Origin: Andrena cerasifolii
Lineage: Eukaryota > Arthropoda > Insecta > Hymenoptera > Andrenidae
Direction: 5' to 3'
DNA length: 64,000 nt
NCBI RefSeq assembly: GCF_050908995.1
Contig: NC_135126.1
Coordinates: 13,888,001-13,952,000 of the forward strand
Shown: positions 11,213-22,279 of the stretch, one piece after another
Layout of the letters: each line of letters begins with the position of its first letter
How positions within the stretch are numbered: position 1 is the stretch's first letter
Notes under the pieces: model-generated
Databases searched by the model: none
The model's input: only the letters and a program-made list of their open reading frames with translations
Told to the model about the DNA's origin: nothing
Translations under genes and position numbers: made by a program

Positions 11213-13678
11213 GATATATTCACTTGCTAAAGCTACCGTTAGCTTAGTGTAATAAATCTCGGGGATACCGATGTTACATCATTATGGAACCGTTCTCACG
11301 AAGCTTCTCGAAAAATCAATGAAAATCGGTATCCATCATACACTTGTCGCATTATTGTACCGCCGTGTGATACCGGAATAAGTTTACTCTGCAGCGGGGG
11401 CTAACTTCGGGTCGCGTTGACTCCACTTACCCGAACAACTCTCGTTGTAACTCTAGCAGTATCCAAAAACTGTCTTCAAAATATGTTACACAGGATCAGC
11501 CTCTCAAGACGATCGTCCACTTTGGTACGACTAAGCCCTTAACATTCTAGCTTCCAAAAACTCCACAAACCTCAGCCCTGGGCTCTTCACCCTCGAGACT
11601 CCACTATGCTACCATTCCCCTCCACTACTTTGACGATCTCACTATACTTCCTCCACTTGCAATACCAAAGCAAGTACCACTTCACCGAACTCTCGATGGA
11701 AAATTAACCGCCGACCATCCGGGAACTCTGCACATGACTTTTCCTCTGTCGAGCTGCCGCTTCTCACCCCGCTAAACTCTCGTTTAAGCAAGAAACCCTG
11801 TTACGATCATCAGCCTCGACACGCCAGGGGCACTTCCAGCGCAGCATTTCTGCCACCTTTGAATATTTCGAATATCGAGACGTTACGGGACTGCGAGCGC
11901 TCTCAAAGCGAGTATTCGGGGATGAAACGTTTTCGTTTAGTGCAGCCGCTTCGAGGGTGGAATAGCTGCCCGACCAGCGCCGGCGCTGCCTGCGCGTACT
12001 CGCTCGCGGCCACGCGAGTTTAGCCCCGTCCAGGTGCGCGTGTTTCGCAAAAGGAGCGGCGAATTTTATTACCTAACCCGCGCCCCCTGCGAGACGCTTA
12101 ATTATTCAGGCTCATAATTTTTTAGGGGAGCACGTACACAGAAGCAGCTTTTGTTGCCTATTTTTTCGCGCTGCCGTTCGTGGCAAATGCATCACCATCA
12201 AGATACCCGCTGGCGCGTAAATAACGCGGCTCAGGGTGAAAGTGAGAGGCTGAAGGATCGCGGAGAATTTAAGAAACGAGATCGTTTTGCAGCCCGGAGG
12301 TAGCGGGTACATTTTTAGAGGGGGTTGAGATATTAAGCTAACGCGGTTAACGAAATGTCAAGCGTCGTTAAGCGAAGTGGGGTCAATTTGCTTGGGAAGG
12401 GATGAGCTGCGAAGGAAGGTATGTGGAAGCACATATTAAAAAGATATAAAAATCGCGATCTTCGTGTGACCTACGCGCATCGTTGTAAAACAATCAGTTT
12501 CATTGATAGCGAGTTGTTGCAGGCCAAATAATTTTTGGAACTCAAACATTGTGCATGATCCGTAGTTTTCGAGGCATTATTTCCTGAAAAATAATTCACA
12601 AACACCCAGATTGTATAATGGAAGTAGATCTGAAGATGTTGAAGATTTTGGGGTGCGATGGTTTAATGCCTCAAATATTACACAATTTCTTTGAGTACGA
12701 CGAATATTCATAGACCATCGAACGAAGTATGCCTCCAGGAAAGTTCTCTAGTGTGCATCTCGTTAAAAATAATTAATAATAAGGAGGATCCTCGGTTAAA
12801 GTAAACGTCGGCCCCATTGTAACCGCGATGACATAATTAAAATATTCAAATGAAGTTGAACTTCATCCCGCCGGCGAAACGCGGTCACAGTTGGCGCAAG
12901 AAGCGATATCTCAACAGTTTCTGTCGGAAATGTAATCATTAAACTCTCGCTGCTAGTTAACTGGTCGTTTTCAAGTAACGAGCGAGGCCGTTTTACGCAC
13001 TTAAAAGATTAATTTAAAGAAGTCGTAAGAGAGTTCGCCCCCGTTCCCTTAAATGACACAGCTTTGGTGAATCCGGGACGATTTGTATCATGGTAATTTG
13101 CTAATTGCCAGCAACCTCGGGGAAAAAAAACCTCGCCTGCTCCGCCTGGCGACGCGGGAGTCTCTTTCGAAGATGAGGGGGACGGGGCAGGTGGGGCCAG
13201 CGGAGAATTTCAGAAACGACGGGAACCCCCCGATACGCTGCGGGGAGGACGTAAAAATCGATAGTCGACGTACTCGATGGTACCCGTATCTGCCTGCTAG
13301 CCCAAGGATAAAGCTTCCTCAGAACGTATCCTGGGCTGGTAGGTTAAAATCTCCACGCGTCTGCTCGTTGTTGCTGACAGACTCGGGCGAGGGTCTGCCT
13401 CCATTCATGGGTATGTACGGCTCGATACACAGGGCATTTCAGAAAAGGGGTTACAAACCTTCGGAGTTTTTATTTTAAATAATTCTTCTATTTCTTTTCG
13501 AACGTTTTATACATACAGTGATATACGCAATTACAGTAGGTATTGGGAGAATGCTGTATCAATATTCCTACAGTAGGATTACACGACAATTTGACAACTG
13601 AGGATTGAGCTGTTTTGTAACGTGGTTCATTTAAAAATGTAAGCTGTTGGGTGGATGGCCCAGGGTATTTATAAGATA
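11213..13678. other. No gene recognised; alternating GC-rich blocks
   Basis: GC-rich stretches at about 11600-12120 and 12700-13420 are separated by AT-rich DNA. An exact short palindrome, ATGAAGTTGAACTTCAT, lies at about 12851-12867. Open stretches on the minus strand (12112-12312) and + strand (13083-13478) have no recognisable domain and coincide with GC-rich DNA. These blocks are plausible regulatory sequence, but nothing in this window alone demonstrates it. Confidence 0.45.
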
Positions 13679-13887
13679 CTAGCTGTACTACTCGGCTTCG
13701 CCGGAAATTTAGGTTCTTATTTTATAAAAAATTCTTTATTTATTTTTTTTGTGAAAATAGTTATATTCAGTTGGATTCGCTAGGCATTATGAGTTGGGAC
13801 ACATTTCGTGACCTCAAAGTGTACCGTTCAAAAGTTTTTAAGCGACTGGCAAACACACAAACATTTTCTGTTTTATATATTAAGATA
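13679..13887 (+). repeat. Dispersed repeat, copy 1 (RTE-tail or SINE-like)
   Basis: Matches 49336-49549 over its whole length with scattered substitutions. Shared landmarks are the start CTAGCTGTACTACTC, then GGCTTCGCC or its variant, GAGTTGGGACACATTTCGTG (GAGCTGGGACACATTTCGTG in copy 2), the ACAAACACACAAACA tract and the end TTTTATATATTAAGAT. The short sequence AGATA occurs at both borders of this copy and may be a target duplication. From general knowledge, insect RTE-clade elements and their SINE partners often end in a similar ACAAAC-rich stretch followed by a TATATTA-type tail, so a non-LTR origin is likely. The class is inferred; the repeat itself is seen directly. Confidence 0.7.
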
Positions 13888-15510
13888 GAACTTGTAGAGT
13901 TCATAACGCTCATCCTAGCAAGAAAAAGTTTTTGATAAACATACTGTATGTTCTAAAAGTAACTCTGATTAAAGTAGATATATAAGATTGTGGGCATAAG
14001 ATTCATTGTTCTCAGCTTACTATCAAGAGCTTCACAAATGAGCTTCACTGCCGTATGTAAATTCTGTGATACTAAATGTGTATGAAAATCACATAAAACA
14101 TTTCCTGCAGAGGTATCCCCTAATATATTCATTTCTAATATTTTGTCTTGGTTAGATGTGCATTTCTAACTCTAAAAGTTCGTTATCCTTCTTTTGGAAC
14201 AGTCTGTATAAGGGTGTCGCAGGCGTAAGTGGCTAAGCTTTGAGAGCTTATTCTACCCACCTTGGGGATGAAAAGATATCATACGATCGTGCGATGGAAA
14301 TACTTCCACTCTGTGTTGTAAGCAGTTTTTGTCTGAAATAGAATTTTGTGAAAATATCTGGGTAGATTAGAGATACAGGTACTGTTCTCATTTTTGTGTA
14401 AAGTGGTATAAACAATTATATCAATGCTTAATATGATGAGATGAATTAGGTATGTGTCGAAATAATTCTTGCAAAACTCTACAACAGAAAAATTTGTTTA
14501 TACACGTATCAATAAGATACCATAGCTTGGTTGCTTATTCCCATGGCACCTTGATGCTACATATTTACTTCTCAGTCGTTCTATGTTCACTGTATGTATA
14601 TAAAATTCGAAAAAAAAAACAAGAATCGTTTCGTGGAGTTACTAATTATCCACAATTTTTTTACTCCTGAAGACATTTGGTTTGCTAATCAGCAATTCTC
14701 AATGAACACGTCCGGCCATTATTTATATGGGTTCCGGTTCAAAAGTGTACGAATCATAAATATACCTGTCCACATTCGTCTTCCAGCTGGTGGACTGTTT
14801 TACAGCTTGCTCGGGAGCCCTTGGCAAGATTAAGAAGGGAAGCTGCTGGTCGAATTCAGGCTCGCCTTCACAATCTGCACTTTCTTACATTTATCACTTT
14901 TCCGTACGTTCCTTCGGAAAATAAAGGATTAATACGAATATTCAATTCAACTATACGCCGAAGGTATCGGGCCAGTCTCTAATTCTTCAATTAAAAAGTT
15001 TTGCTTGCGTTAAGGAGCTCGTTTATGCCACTTTTCACTTTCTCAGATTCTTTGAGAGTCTAGTGAGCTAAGAAAACTCTGTAATGCATGGAGCAGGGAG
15101 CATTTGATGATTCAGTATCTAACAAGTATGGTAGATGGGATAGAACTTCTCATTACAGTTGATTTTATAGTCCCGCCGAGCATTGTAATTGTGTTTTGGT
15201 GCTACTTGAGAACGAACGAGAAGCTGTAAAGTATCGAAAATTTTCAAGAGTTTTAGCTGCACGATAAGAAAGACGAAGAGATTTGAACGCAGAGTCAGGT
15301 TTGTCCTGATAGTGCTCGAAAAGGAAAAGTGTGCACGTAAAAGTATTTCGCATTATTTATTGAGGGTATATTTAATCAGCTTATTTTTATGATTAAAATA
15401 CACACGTGACGTGGACTCTTGAGAACGTTGAAATATACATTTTTACTTGCACACCAAGATAACCTATCGAGGTTATTTTTCAACAGTACCATATCTTCGA
15501 CTGCCTAAAC
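13888..15510. other. No gene recognised; AT-rich spacer
   Basis: AT-rich DNA without a supportable gene. Short open stretches at 14452-14833 (+) and 15165-15353 (-) show no domain or splice structure. Immediately left of 15511 is the left copy of the hAT target duplication. Confidence 0.5.
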
Positions 15511-15901
15511 CAGGCGTGCACAACTGGACTTTCTAAGAGCGTCCGCCAGATGCTCGCGGGCCCGGAGCTGCGGGCCAATGGCGACGTCACAGGCAGTAGA
15601 TGAGAAGTGGGGGACAGTTGAAGTAGTGAGAGTGGACATTGAAAGTGTGTGCATTGCTGTGCCCGTGGCTGTGCTCGCTGCTGTGCTTGCGAGCAACGGC
15701 GCGCACCCGTGGCATCTGAACAGTTCGAACATTTCGACGCGGAAGTTGGGCACGCCTGTGTTTAGCACACGGACGCTTTCACGGCTCGAGCCGTTGTCCG
15801 CTCGTCCACCGACGCTCGTGATGTCACTATTTGCCCGCGGCTGTGGTCGCCGCTTGCTGGCGGGCGCCGGTGCCCCCCAAACGGCCAGTTGTGCATGGTT
15901 G
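15511..15901. mobile_element. hAT-type non-autonomous element with 8-bp target duplication
   Basis: The left end reads CAGGCGTGCACAACTGG. The reverse complement of the right end reads CAACCATGCACAACTGG, so the inverted repeats agree at 14 of 17 positions. They fit the general hAT pattern (CA..-GTG-CAAC). The flanks are GCCTAAAC (15503-15510) and ACCTAAAC (15902-15909), an 8-bp duplication with one mismatch, which is the hAT hallmark. Subterminal DNA is GC-rich with GCGGGCC-type motifs, frequent in this superfamily. At 391 bp it cannot encode a transposase; the 109-codon open stretch inside it (15578-15907) runs past the element border and is not a gene. Confidence 0.75.
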
Positions 15902-17619
15902 ACCTAAACAAAGCGATACATCTATTTTCAGAACCCCTGCATAAACTTAGTTTACCGTCAACAAAGGCTTCAAATAAATCGCTACTAAATAAATTAATTC
16001 CACACTCGATTTCAAACCTCGTACTCCACCTGATCATACTCACGTAATCTACACCTACCGTTTACACTTTACACTGTCATCAAAATACACTCCGTTACCA
16101 CAATCTCCATTGAAATAAATGACACGAGTGACGCGGTACTTAGAGACAAAAGCAATGAAATATTTCACCATCCACGGCCAATAAACAGAGCCGCGTGGCA
16201 ATTTCGCATTCCGCCGATTAAACAGCTTCATCCTCGATGGGTTGCAGAACCCAGGTCGTCCCCTTGGCTGTGTACCGTGCGTAGAGAAAAAATGTAACCG
16301 TTCCAATCGATTTCTCCAGTGGCAGTTGTCACCGACCATTCGAACGATTTCGCATTGTGCCCTGAGCGCGTACGCGGTGCTGTGAAGCCCACGATGTCGG
16401 TGGGCCCGATGATCCTCGTTCCCTATCGGCCACGGTCGAATTGATCGTTTCCAGAAGCTGTTGGCAAACAGAGAACGGCCCTGTCGTCCACTAAACGGCG
16501 CGGCGGCTCGATGTTACCACGGCCGGCCAACGCTGGCTGGCCGAGCGTAAGCCACGTGGAAACGGTGTTAATTATGCCGTAGCGCGGCGCGCACGAAACA
16601 ACCCCCTCGAACATTAGCAAATATCCCGCAATGCCAAGCGGATCGGTATTTAAGGTAGCCGCCGGTGGCGCGGAACGATTAAAAAATCGTAAACGCGACC
16701 GTGCAGCTAAGCCACCGAGCGCTAAGCGCATTCGTAGCCAGTAAAAGGGAATTTCTGCGTGCGCGAGCATTGACGCGGGGCGCCCGGCAAAGTGTAGAAT
16801 AGCCGCACGCTCGAGCAAAGTGCGATTAAAAGCCCGAAGGCTACGTCGGGAGACGGGGGTATTCTATCTCTGATAGCCACCCCCTAGCTCACTCTCTCTC
16901 TCTCTCTCCCTCTGATTTCGCTCCACCCTTAATCTCCCGCAGGTCTGCGAGTTTCCTCTGACTCGTTCCCCTTTATTCCGCCTTTCCCGTCTGCCCCGTC
17001 TTCCCAGCCACCCCCTTATTGCTTTCCCTTTCTTCCAGACCACCTTTCACTGCCTTACGTTTCCCATTGCGTTTCCGGCGCCGTTGTCACCGTAGGGTCT
17101 ATTTGTTTATCGGCGGAATGGCTGGTTTCCCGCTGATGTCTCTTGGAGGCATTGCCGGCACTGTTGCGTCGCGATGCAAGACGCGGCCCGTCTCGGTGCA
17201 AAAAGCCTGGCGGAGGGTGGAAGAAGCATCCAGCGGGCGAATCGAAGCAGAACGAGGAAGATGGACGCGCCTGGTGAATAGAGCACCGGGATAGGGGGTG
17301 GGAGAACGAGGGAGAACGATGCGTGATAGTGGAGATGGTCAGGGAAAATTGAAGGAGAAAATTGTGTGCGATTTATGGCACGATTCCAGGGCGCTGTATT
17401 TGCCGTACCACTGCGGGGATGTTACGGTGGACGGGTCTTAATAAGTGTTTTCCTTCCTCCTTCTGGGGTTTAGCGAAGATAATTCCTGATTTCTGATTAC
17501 TCAAGTCGTCGGAAATACGTGGATGTCAATGTTCCGAAGCAGAATTTTCGCAGGGGATTCGATTGTTCAACGCTGTTTACAGTATTAAATGTAAATTCAA
17601 AGTAAGAGTATGATTTATA
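15902..17619. other. No gene recognised; GC-rich block with a long pyrimidine tract
   Basis: GC- and CpG-rich DNA spans about 16400-17340. It includes a CT-repeat (16891-16908) at the start of a long pyrimidine-rich stretch (about 16860-17040) that ends in a textbook-looking acceptor, CCCTTTCTTCCAG, at 17038. The frame after it stays open to about 17294 but the translation is not recognisable. Open stretches on the minus strand (16055-16339, 16423-16818) are likewise unassigned. Confidence 0.45.
16891..16908 (+). repeat. CT dinucleotide repeat
   Basis: A short (CT)n microsatellite inside a longer pyrimidine-rich tract. Confidence 0.9.
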
Positions 17620-18120
17620 AGGGAAGTTAGGTAACTGGAAGATTCAGAAAATTATGCAACTTTTTGTGCAAGTGGAGTATTTCACGCATAAGATAAACCT
17701 ATTTTCTGTTCGTGCCATAGTGCGATTTTGGGGGTGGTGAAATCACCCCTTGAAAAAATACAGAATTTTCTTTTTCGTGGAATATCTCGAGAACGGTGAG
17801 AGATATCGAACAGAAGTGTAAACGAAAGTTACATCTATTTTTTTATATCTACAGAACTGCGTAAAAATAATTATCGAAAAATCGATCTGAATCGAATAAT
17901 TACTATTACGCAGTTTTGTAGATATAAAAAAGATGCAACTTTTGTTGATACTTCTTTCCAATATCTCTCACCGTTCTCGAGATATTCTACGAATAAGAAA
18001 ATTCCGCATTTTTTCAAGGAGTGGCACCAATAAAAAATAAGGTCGTCTTACGCACGAACTACTCTACTTGCACGCAAAGTTGCATAATTTTCTGAATTTC
18101 CGGGTTGCTTAACTTCCTCT
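17620..18120. mobile_element. 500-bp fold-back (palindromic) MITE, copy 1
   Basis: The left and right halves are reverse complements over nearly their full length. The left tip is GGAAGTTAGGTAACTGGA; the right tip in reverse complement is GGAAGTTAAGCAACCCGGA. The halves also share CAGAAAATTATGCAACTTT, TATCTCGAGAACGGTGAG and TATATCTACA-AACTGCGTAA. The centre is at about 17875. No coding capacity. A diverged second copy sits at 52809-53250. The transcript or single strand would fold into a very long hairpin, a potential source of small RNAs. The transposon superfamily is not determined because no clear target duplication is seen. Confidence 0.85.
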
Positions 18121-19541
18121 GTTAGATACTTGAATGTAACAACTGGGACAAGAAGTAACCATTGTTTAAACTGAACATTAGAAAAAATTAAATCTCCTGC
18201 TGTGCGTAAGAATATAAGTAGGTGCAGCGAGGCATGAAATCGACTAGAAAATTATGACTGCGGTTAAAATTGCTGAAGTATTAAAAACTCATTAAACGAA
18301 GACTAAACCAATGCAACTTTCTTCATTTCAATTTCTTTTTCTCGTTACTTAGTTGGGAGTGGTGCGTCTTATTTCTCACATGGCTCTTCCTTTAATATAA
18401 AGATTGTGAAAGGCATCCTTTGCAGATACACGCTGTGAGAATGTAACATGGTCTCCCAGGTTTCTACCAGTGTTTCTTCAATGGGCGTTCCAGTTTGCGT
18501 TTCGCTTTTGGGTAAAACTAAAACACCTGCTGGAAATACTTAATCTCCACCGTCCCCGCCCCCTTCGTCAAAATGCCAGCGTACACGTTCCATTCTCGTT
18601 CCTTCTCTTCTCAGCGCATCAGTCTTCTTCTTCGCGCGTTCCTTGGAGAAGATCTCGATCTCCGGCAAGATTCATGAAATGCTTTGCAAGCCACGATGTA
18701 TTCACGGTTAAACGCTGCCACGCTAAGGTTATACATTGCAACGGCTGCATTCGTACACAAGTGCAGACAAGAATGCCGTGAGAGTCATTGGTGACACTCA
18801 ACTCTTCTGTGACGCTATGAGGATTGCTGTGGCAGTCTGGAAGAAATTGGTTTTTTTACTTGTAAACACCTAAACGACGTTAATATTTTAATAGTGGTAT
18901 GACGGGAAGATGCACTGCTAAAAACACAGTTAAATATTTTTTTCCGACGATATACAGCGTGAACGTCATACAACGACTTGTTTAGCTGCAAAAGCTTTCA
19001 GATTCCATAGTTGTATATGGAAGAACTTTTCGTAGGAAGGATGCACTAGTCAGATATGAATATTAATATTCATGTAGTAGATGTGACAGAATTTTTAATA
19101 AAATACTAACGAGACTTCGAATTTTCTTTCGTTTCTTTAAATAGAACGTGACTTTCCACTGGTTTTGGAAACCATTTCAAAATGGCATCAAAATCGTATT
19201 AAATTATAGATATATATATATATATATATAAAGAGCACAGACGCGCAGTGTAATAATGTTAAAAGTACATCTACTCTAAAAGGCAGTAACTTTCACGGTA
19301 CCGTGTACATACCTTTAATGTCGTTTTCTTGTAATTTCGCCATCCTGATTGCCGCAGTCATGGGTCATGGAATTCGCTTTAAAAATATTTATCTACAAGT
19401 ATTGCTACAAAGTAAAAGATACCGCACCTCTTTTAAAATGATGAAGAGATTAATTAAAGAAATTAAATTACCTATCACATATATTGATTCTCTGCATAAA
19501 TTATACTTTTCTATCTATATGTACCTACTATAAATATTAAA
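18121..19541. other. No gene recognised
   Basis: Average to AT-rich DNA. A moderately GC-rich patch lies around 18540-18780 with overlapping open stretches on both strands. A TA-dinucleotide repeat lies at 19208-19231. No gene or regulatory feature can be supported. Confidence 0.5.
19208..19231. repeat. TA dinucleotide repeat
   Basis: About 12 tandem TA units in AT-rich spacer DNA. Confidence 0.95.
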
Positions 19542-19745
19542 TAGGTTGGTGCATACGAATTGCCGTTTCCCGTAGGGAAATTTGAATGAAAATATTTTCT
19601 GCTTTTTAATTATTTTATTTCTTTGAGTTTCGATGACATTTCTCGAGTCGTGAGCCACCGTTATCAGTTCTTATTGTATACCCACCATAAAGAAAAGAAC
19701 TTTACGCTATCCGCGATCGGCAATTTCTTATGCAACAACCCACTA
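19542..19745. mobile_element. Mariner-derived MITE
   Basis: The left end reads TAGGTTGGTGCATACGAATT. The right end in reverse complement reads TGGGTTGTTGCATAAGAAAT, followed by GCCG in both. The GGTTGGTGCA core matches the terminal repeats of irritans-type mariner elements. TA dinucleotides lie at both borders (19542-19543 and 19744-19745), as expected. At about 200 bp it has no coding capacity and is an internally deleted derivative. A separate mariner transposase relic at 28745-29140 shows that autonomous relatives once inhabited this genome; whether the two belong to the same family cannot be decided here. Confidence 0.7.
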
Positions 19746-22279
19746 CTTGTCTCACCAAACTGAACACTCATTTTCTCGTACATGAGGGCTATCACTTTTA
19801 ATCTTTTCTCCAAAACTGCATTAAGTTCTACGTATTACAATAATCCCAGGTAAAACAAGCCTCATGCAGCCCCACTGCACAACACATTTTCGCAACTGTA
19901 ACACATTATCTACAACATCGCAATTATTAATGGAAGAATGTTGAATATATTGAAATAGATGAGATTCATATGTATACAGTAACGCACTTATGGTCGCGTG
20001 ATAAAAGTACGATTATAAGAAGGAACAAGAAAAATGTCCCCGACTGAAGTCATCATTAGACGTTCAATGCAACGACAGGCAGAGACACAAGCCTCGTCTT
20101 GGGCCTGCCGAGTGTCGCTTATCTTACTGTAATACAAGAAACTGCCCTGCGGCTTAAATAGTGAGGCACGTAGCGTTCGTTTAAACGCCAACGTTCCAGC
20201 AGTCTGACCATACAGTTTCGCCAGAAATTAGTTTGAAACGAGAACGAGTTGCAAGTGTCGCTACATGGGGATAACGATTGAATGGAGAGAATGGAGAGAC
20301 AATAGCTGGACGGAGTATCTTGTTACGCGGCCGATGCGATGGAAAGTGGCGAAATTGATTTCGATGCTTACTTTATTAAATACGCCGCACAGCCAGGAAA
20401 TTGTCGACTAACTAAATAACATCCTGGCGCTCCGTATCGATTATCCGCCATCGTTCATTTTCAAAGCTCATCGTCTCCGTTATTATCTCCTGAAATTAGT
20501 TTAAACGGAAGGAGGAGTTAGGTGGGCGCCTGTTAGCCGCGAGGAAGGACATTAATTTATGACGAGCCCGTGTGAAATTAGCCGTCGATGGAGAATTAAA
20601 TATCGTGTCGGATCTATGGCGGCACCAGATAAAGGCGATAAAGGCGACGATCGTTATTGCGGGAATATTGTACGTAGGCGCAGAGAAAAAAAATTCACGT
20701 GCAAAAATATCTGAAAGCTGTGGGGCGGATTTTCTTTCGACCGTAAATATTTAATCGAATTATTTGACAGAGAATATTTGGGCACACCAACATCGTCCTT
20801 ATTGCGAAGCATAGATTACTTCCACCACATTCTGATTGTAAACTCAATTATTGCGAGGTTTCTTCAGGGACAAATCACGTAGATAATTAGTAGAGTCGTT
20901 TCACAATACAATTATTATTAGGGGTTTCATCTTCGTTCCTGAGAAGATTGATTCGAAATCGATTGAGCACTACTTACCTACCCTATTTGCTTATTTCTAA
21001 TTAATTCTACTTGCTTGTTGCTGTACGCAAGCACTGACGGTGTTACGATTTCAAATACACGCAGCTGTAGTTTGCGGTTTATTTATTTTTTATTGTGTTA
21101 AGATTTCTGGAAAGCTAAGTACATAGCACGAATGGGAAGTAATTATGTGCTTGCAGACCCTGAATTATATTATGGTAATTCGTGCATAAAGTATTTGTTG
21201 AGTTGAAGAGATTGTCGATTTCTTTTTGTAGACTTCCGTTTTACTTTTTAATACATCTCTATAAGTAGAAATTAAAGAAGCTGTCTGTCGTAATATTTAA
21301 ACATATCACTATCGATTTCAGACTCAGATGCCGAACTAGAATCAATATGTAATGGACAGATACCAGCGAAATCGTCCTTACAATTATTTAGTCACATGCA
21401 TACTTGATAAATATCTACTTATTGCAAATGAATAGTCTCGAAAACGAAGCCCCCTACGAAAATAATGTATGCTGTATTTTCCCTTCATTAATTTATTTTT
21501 ATTTGTTGTAGGTGTTTTGTTACACGACATGTTTGTCTTTAAATGATATCATTAATTTAAAAAAATAATTTTTACCGCATAATTTAGAAACTAACAATTT
21601 TTTATAAAAATGGTTCATACAAAAATTATGTATGTCACATTCTACATATTTCCTGTTCAATACACTTAAATAAAAAAGTTGCCCACTGTCGATGAAATCC
21701 ACCGTTTCTGAGAAAATCGTGTTTACCGAAGTTCTACCGTTAGATAAAAAATTCAATTACTCGAAAAGGTGGACGGAGAGGGATGAAATTTAAATGGAAT
21801 CCTATTCTAGAATGTGTTACAGATTCATATGGTATTGTTTAAAACACGCGCACTCACAGGCATATTTTTAGAACCCTATGCAAAGATAGCAATGTTAAGC
21901 AATTAACCATGTAGCAAAAACCATTGCAAATTTGAAGTTTATTAATAATTAATGGTTATAGATGTTTATATTGAAGACAATACCAGCTAAAATAGTTGAA
22001 AATTTCTCAAATAGAAAAATAAATTTTACAGAAACAGATAGGCTCATTTTTATTCGCAGAAGATTGTTATACTTTGGATGCTTCGTACACAAATATCATT
22101 CAAGTATATGGCAAAACAACGTTAGTCCCATTTGGAGGCTTTAGTTCCCCAACAAATGCAATAACTTGTAAATAAAAACCCTCAGAAATTACGTTTTCAA
22201 TCAGTTGGTGCGTTTTTCCTTCACCCCTCGAAAGCCGAAAGTACTGTACGCATTTCGACCTCCGCGCACGCTGATCGCA
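19746..22279. other. No gene recognised; mostly AT-rich
   Basis: AT-rich spacer. A mixed block at about 20180-20760 is richer in CpG and homeodomain-like TAAT sites and resembles the other candidate regulatory blocks. The rest (20760-22279) is AT-rich with scattered short open stretches and no recognisable feature. Confidence 0.5.

Noticed and set aside
15578..15907. 109-codon open frame
   Set aside because: Almost entirely inside the hAT-type element and crosses its right border and target duplication.
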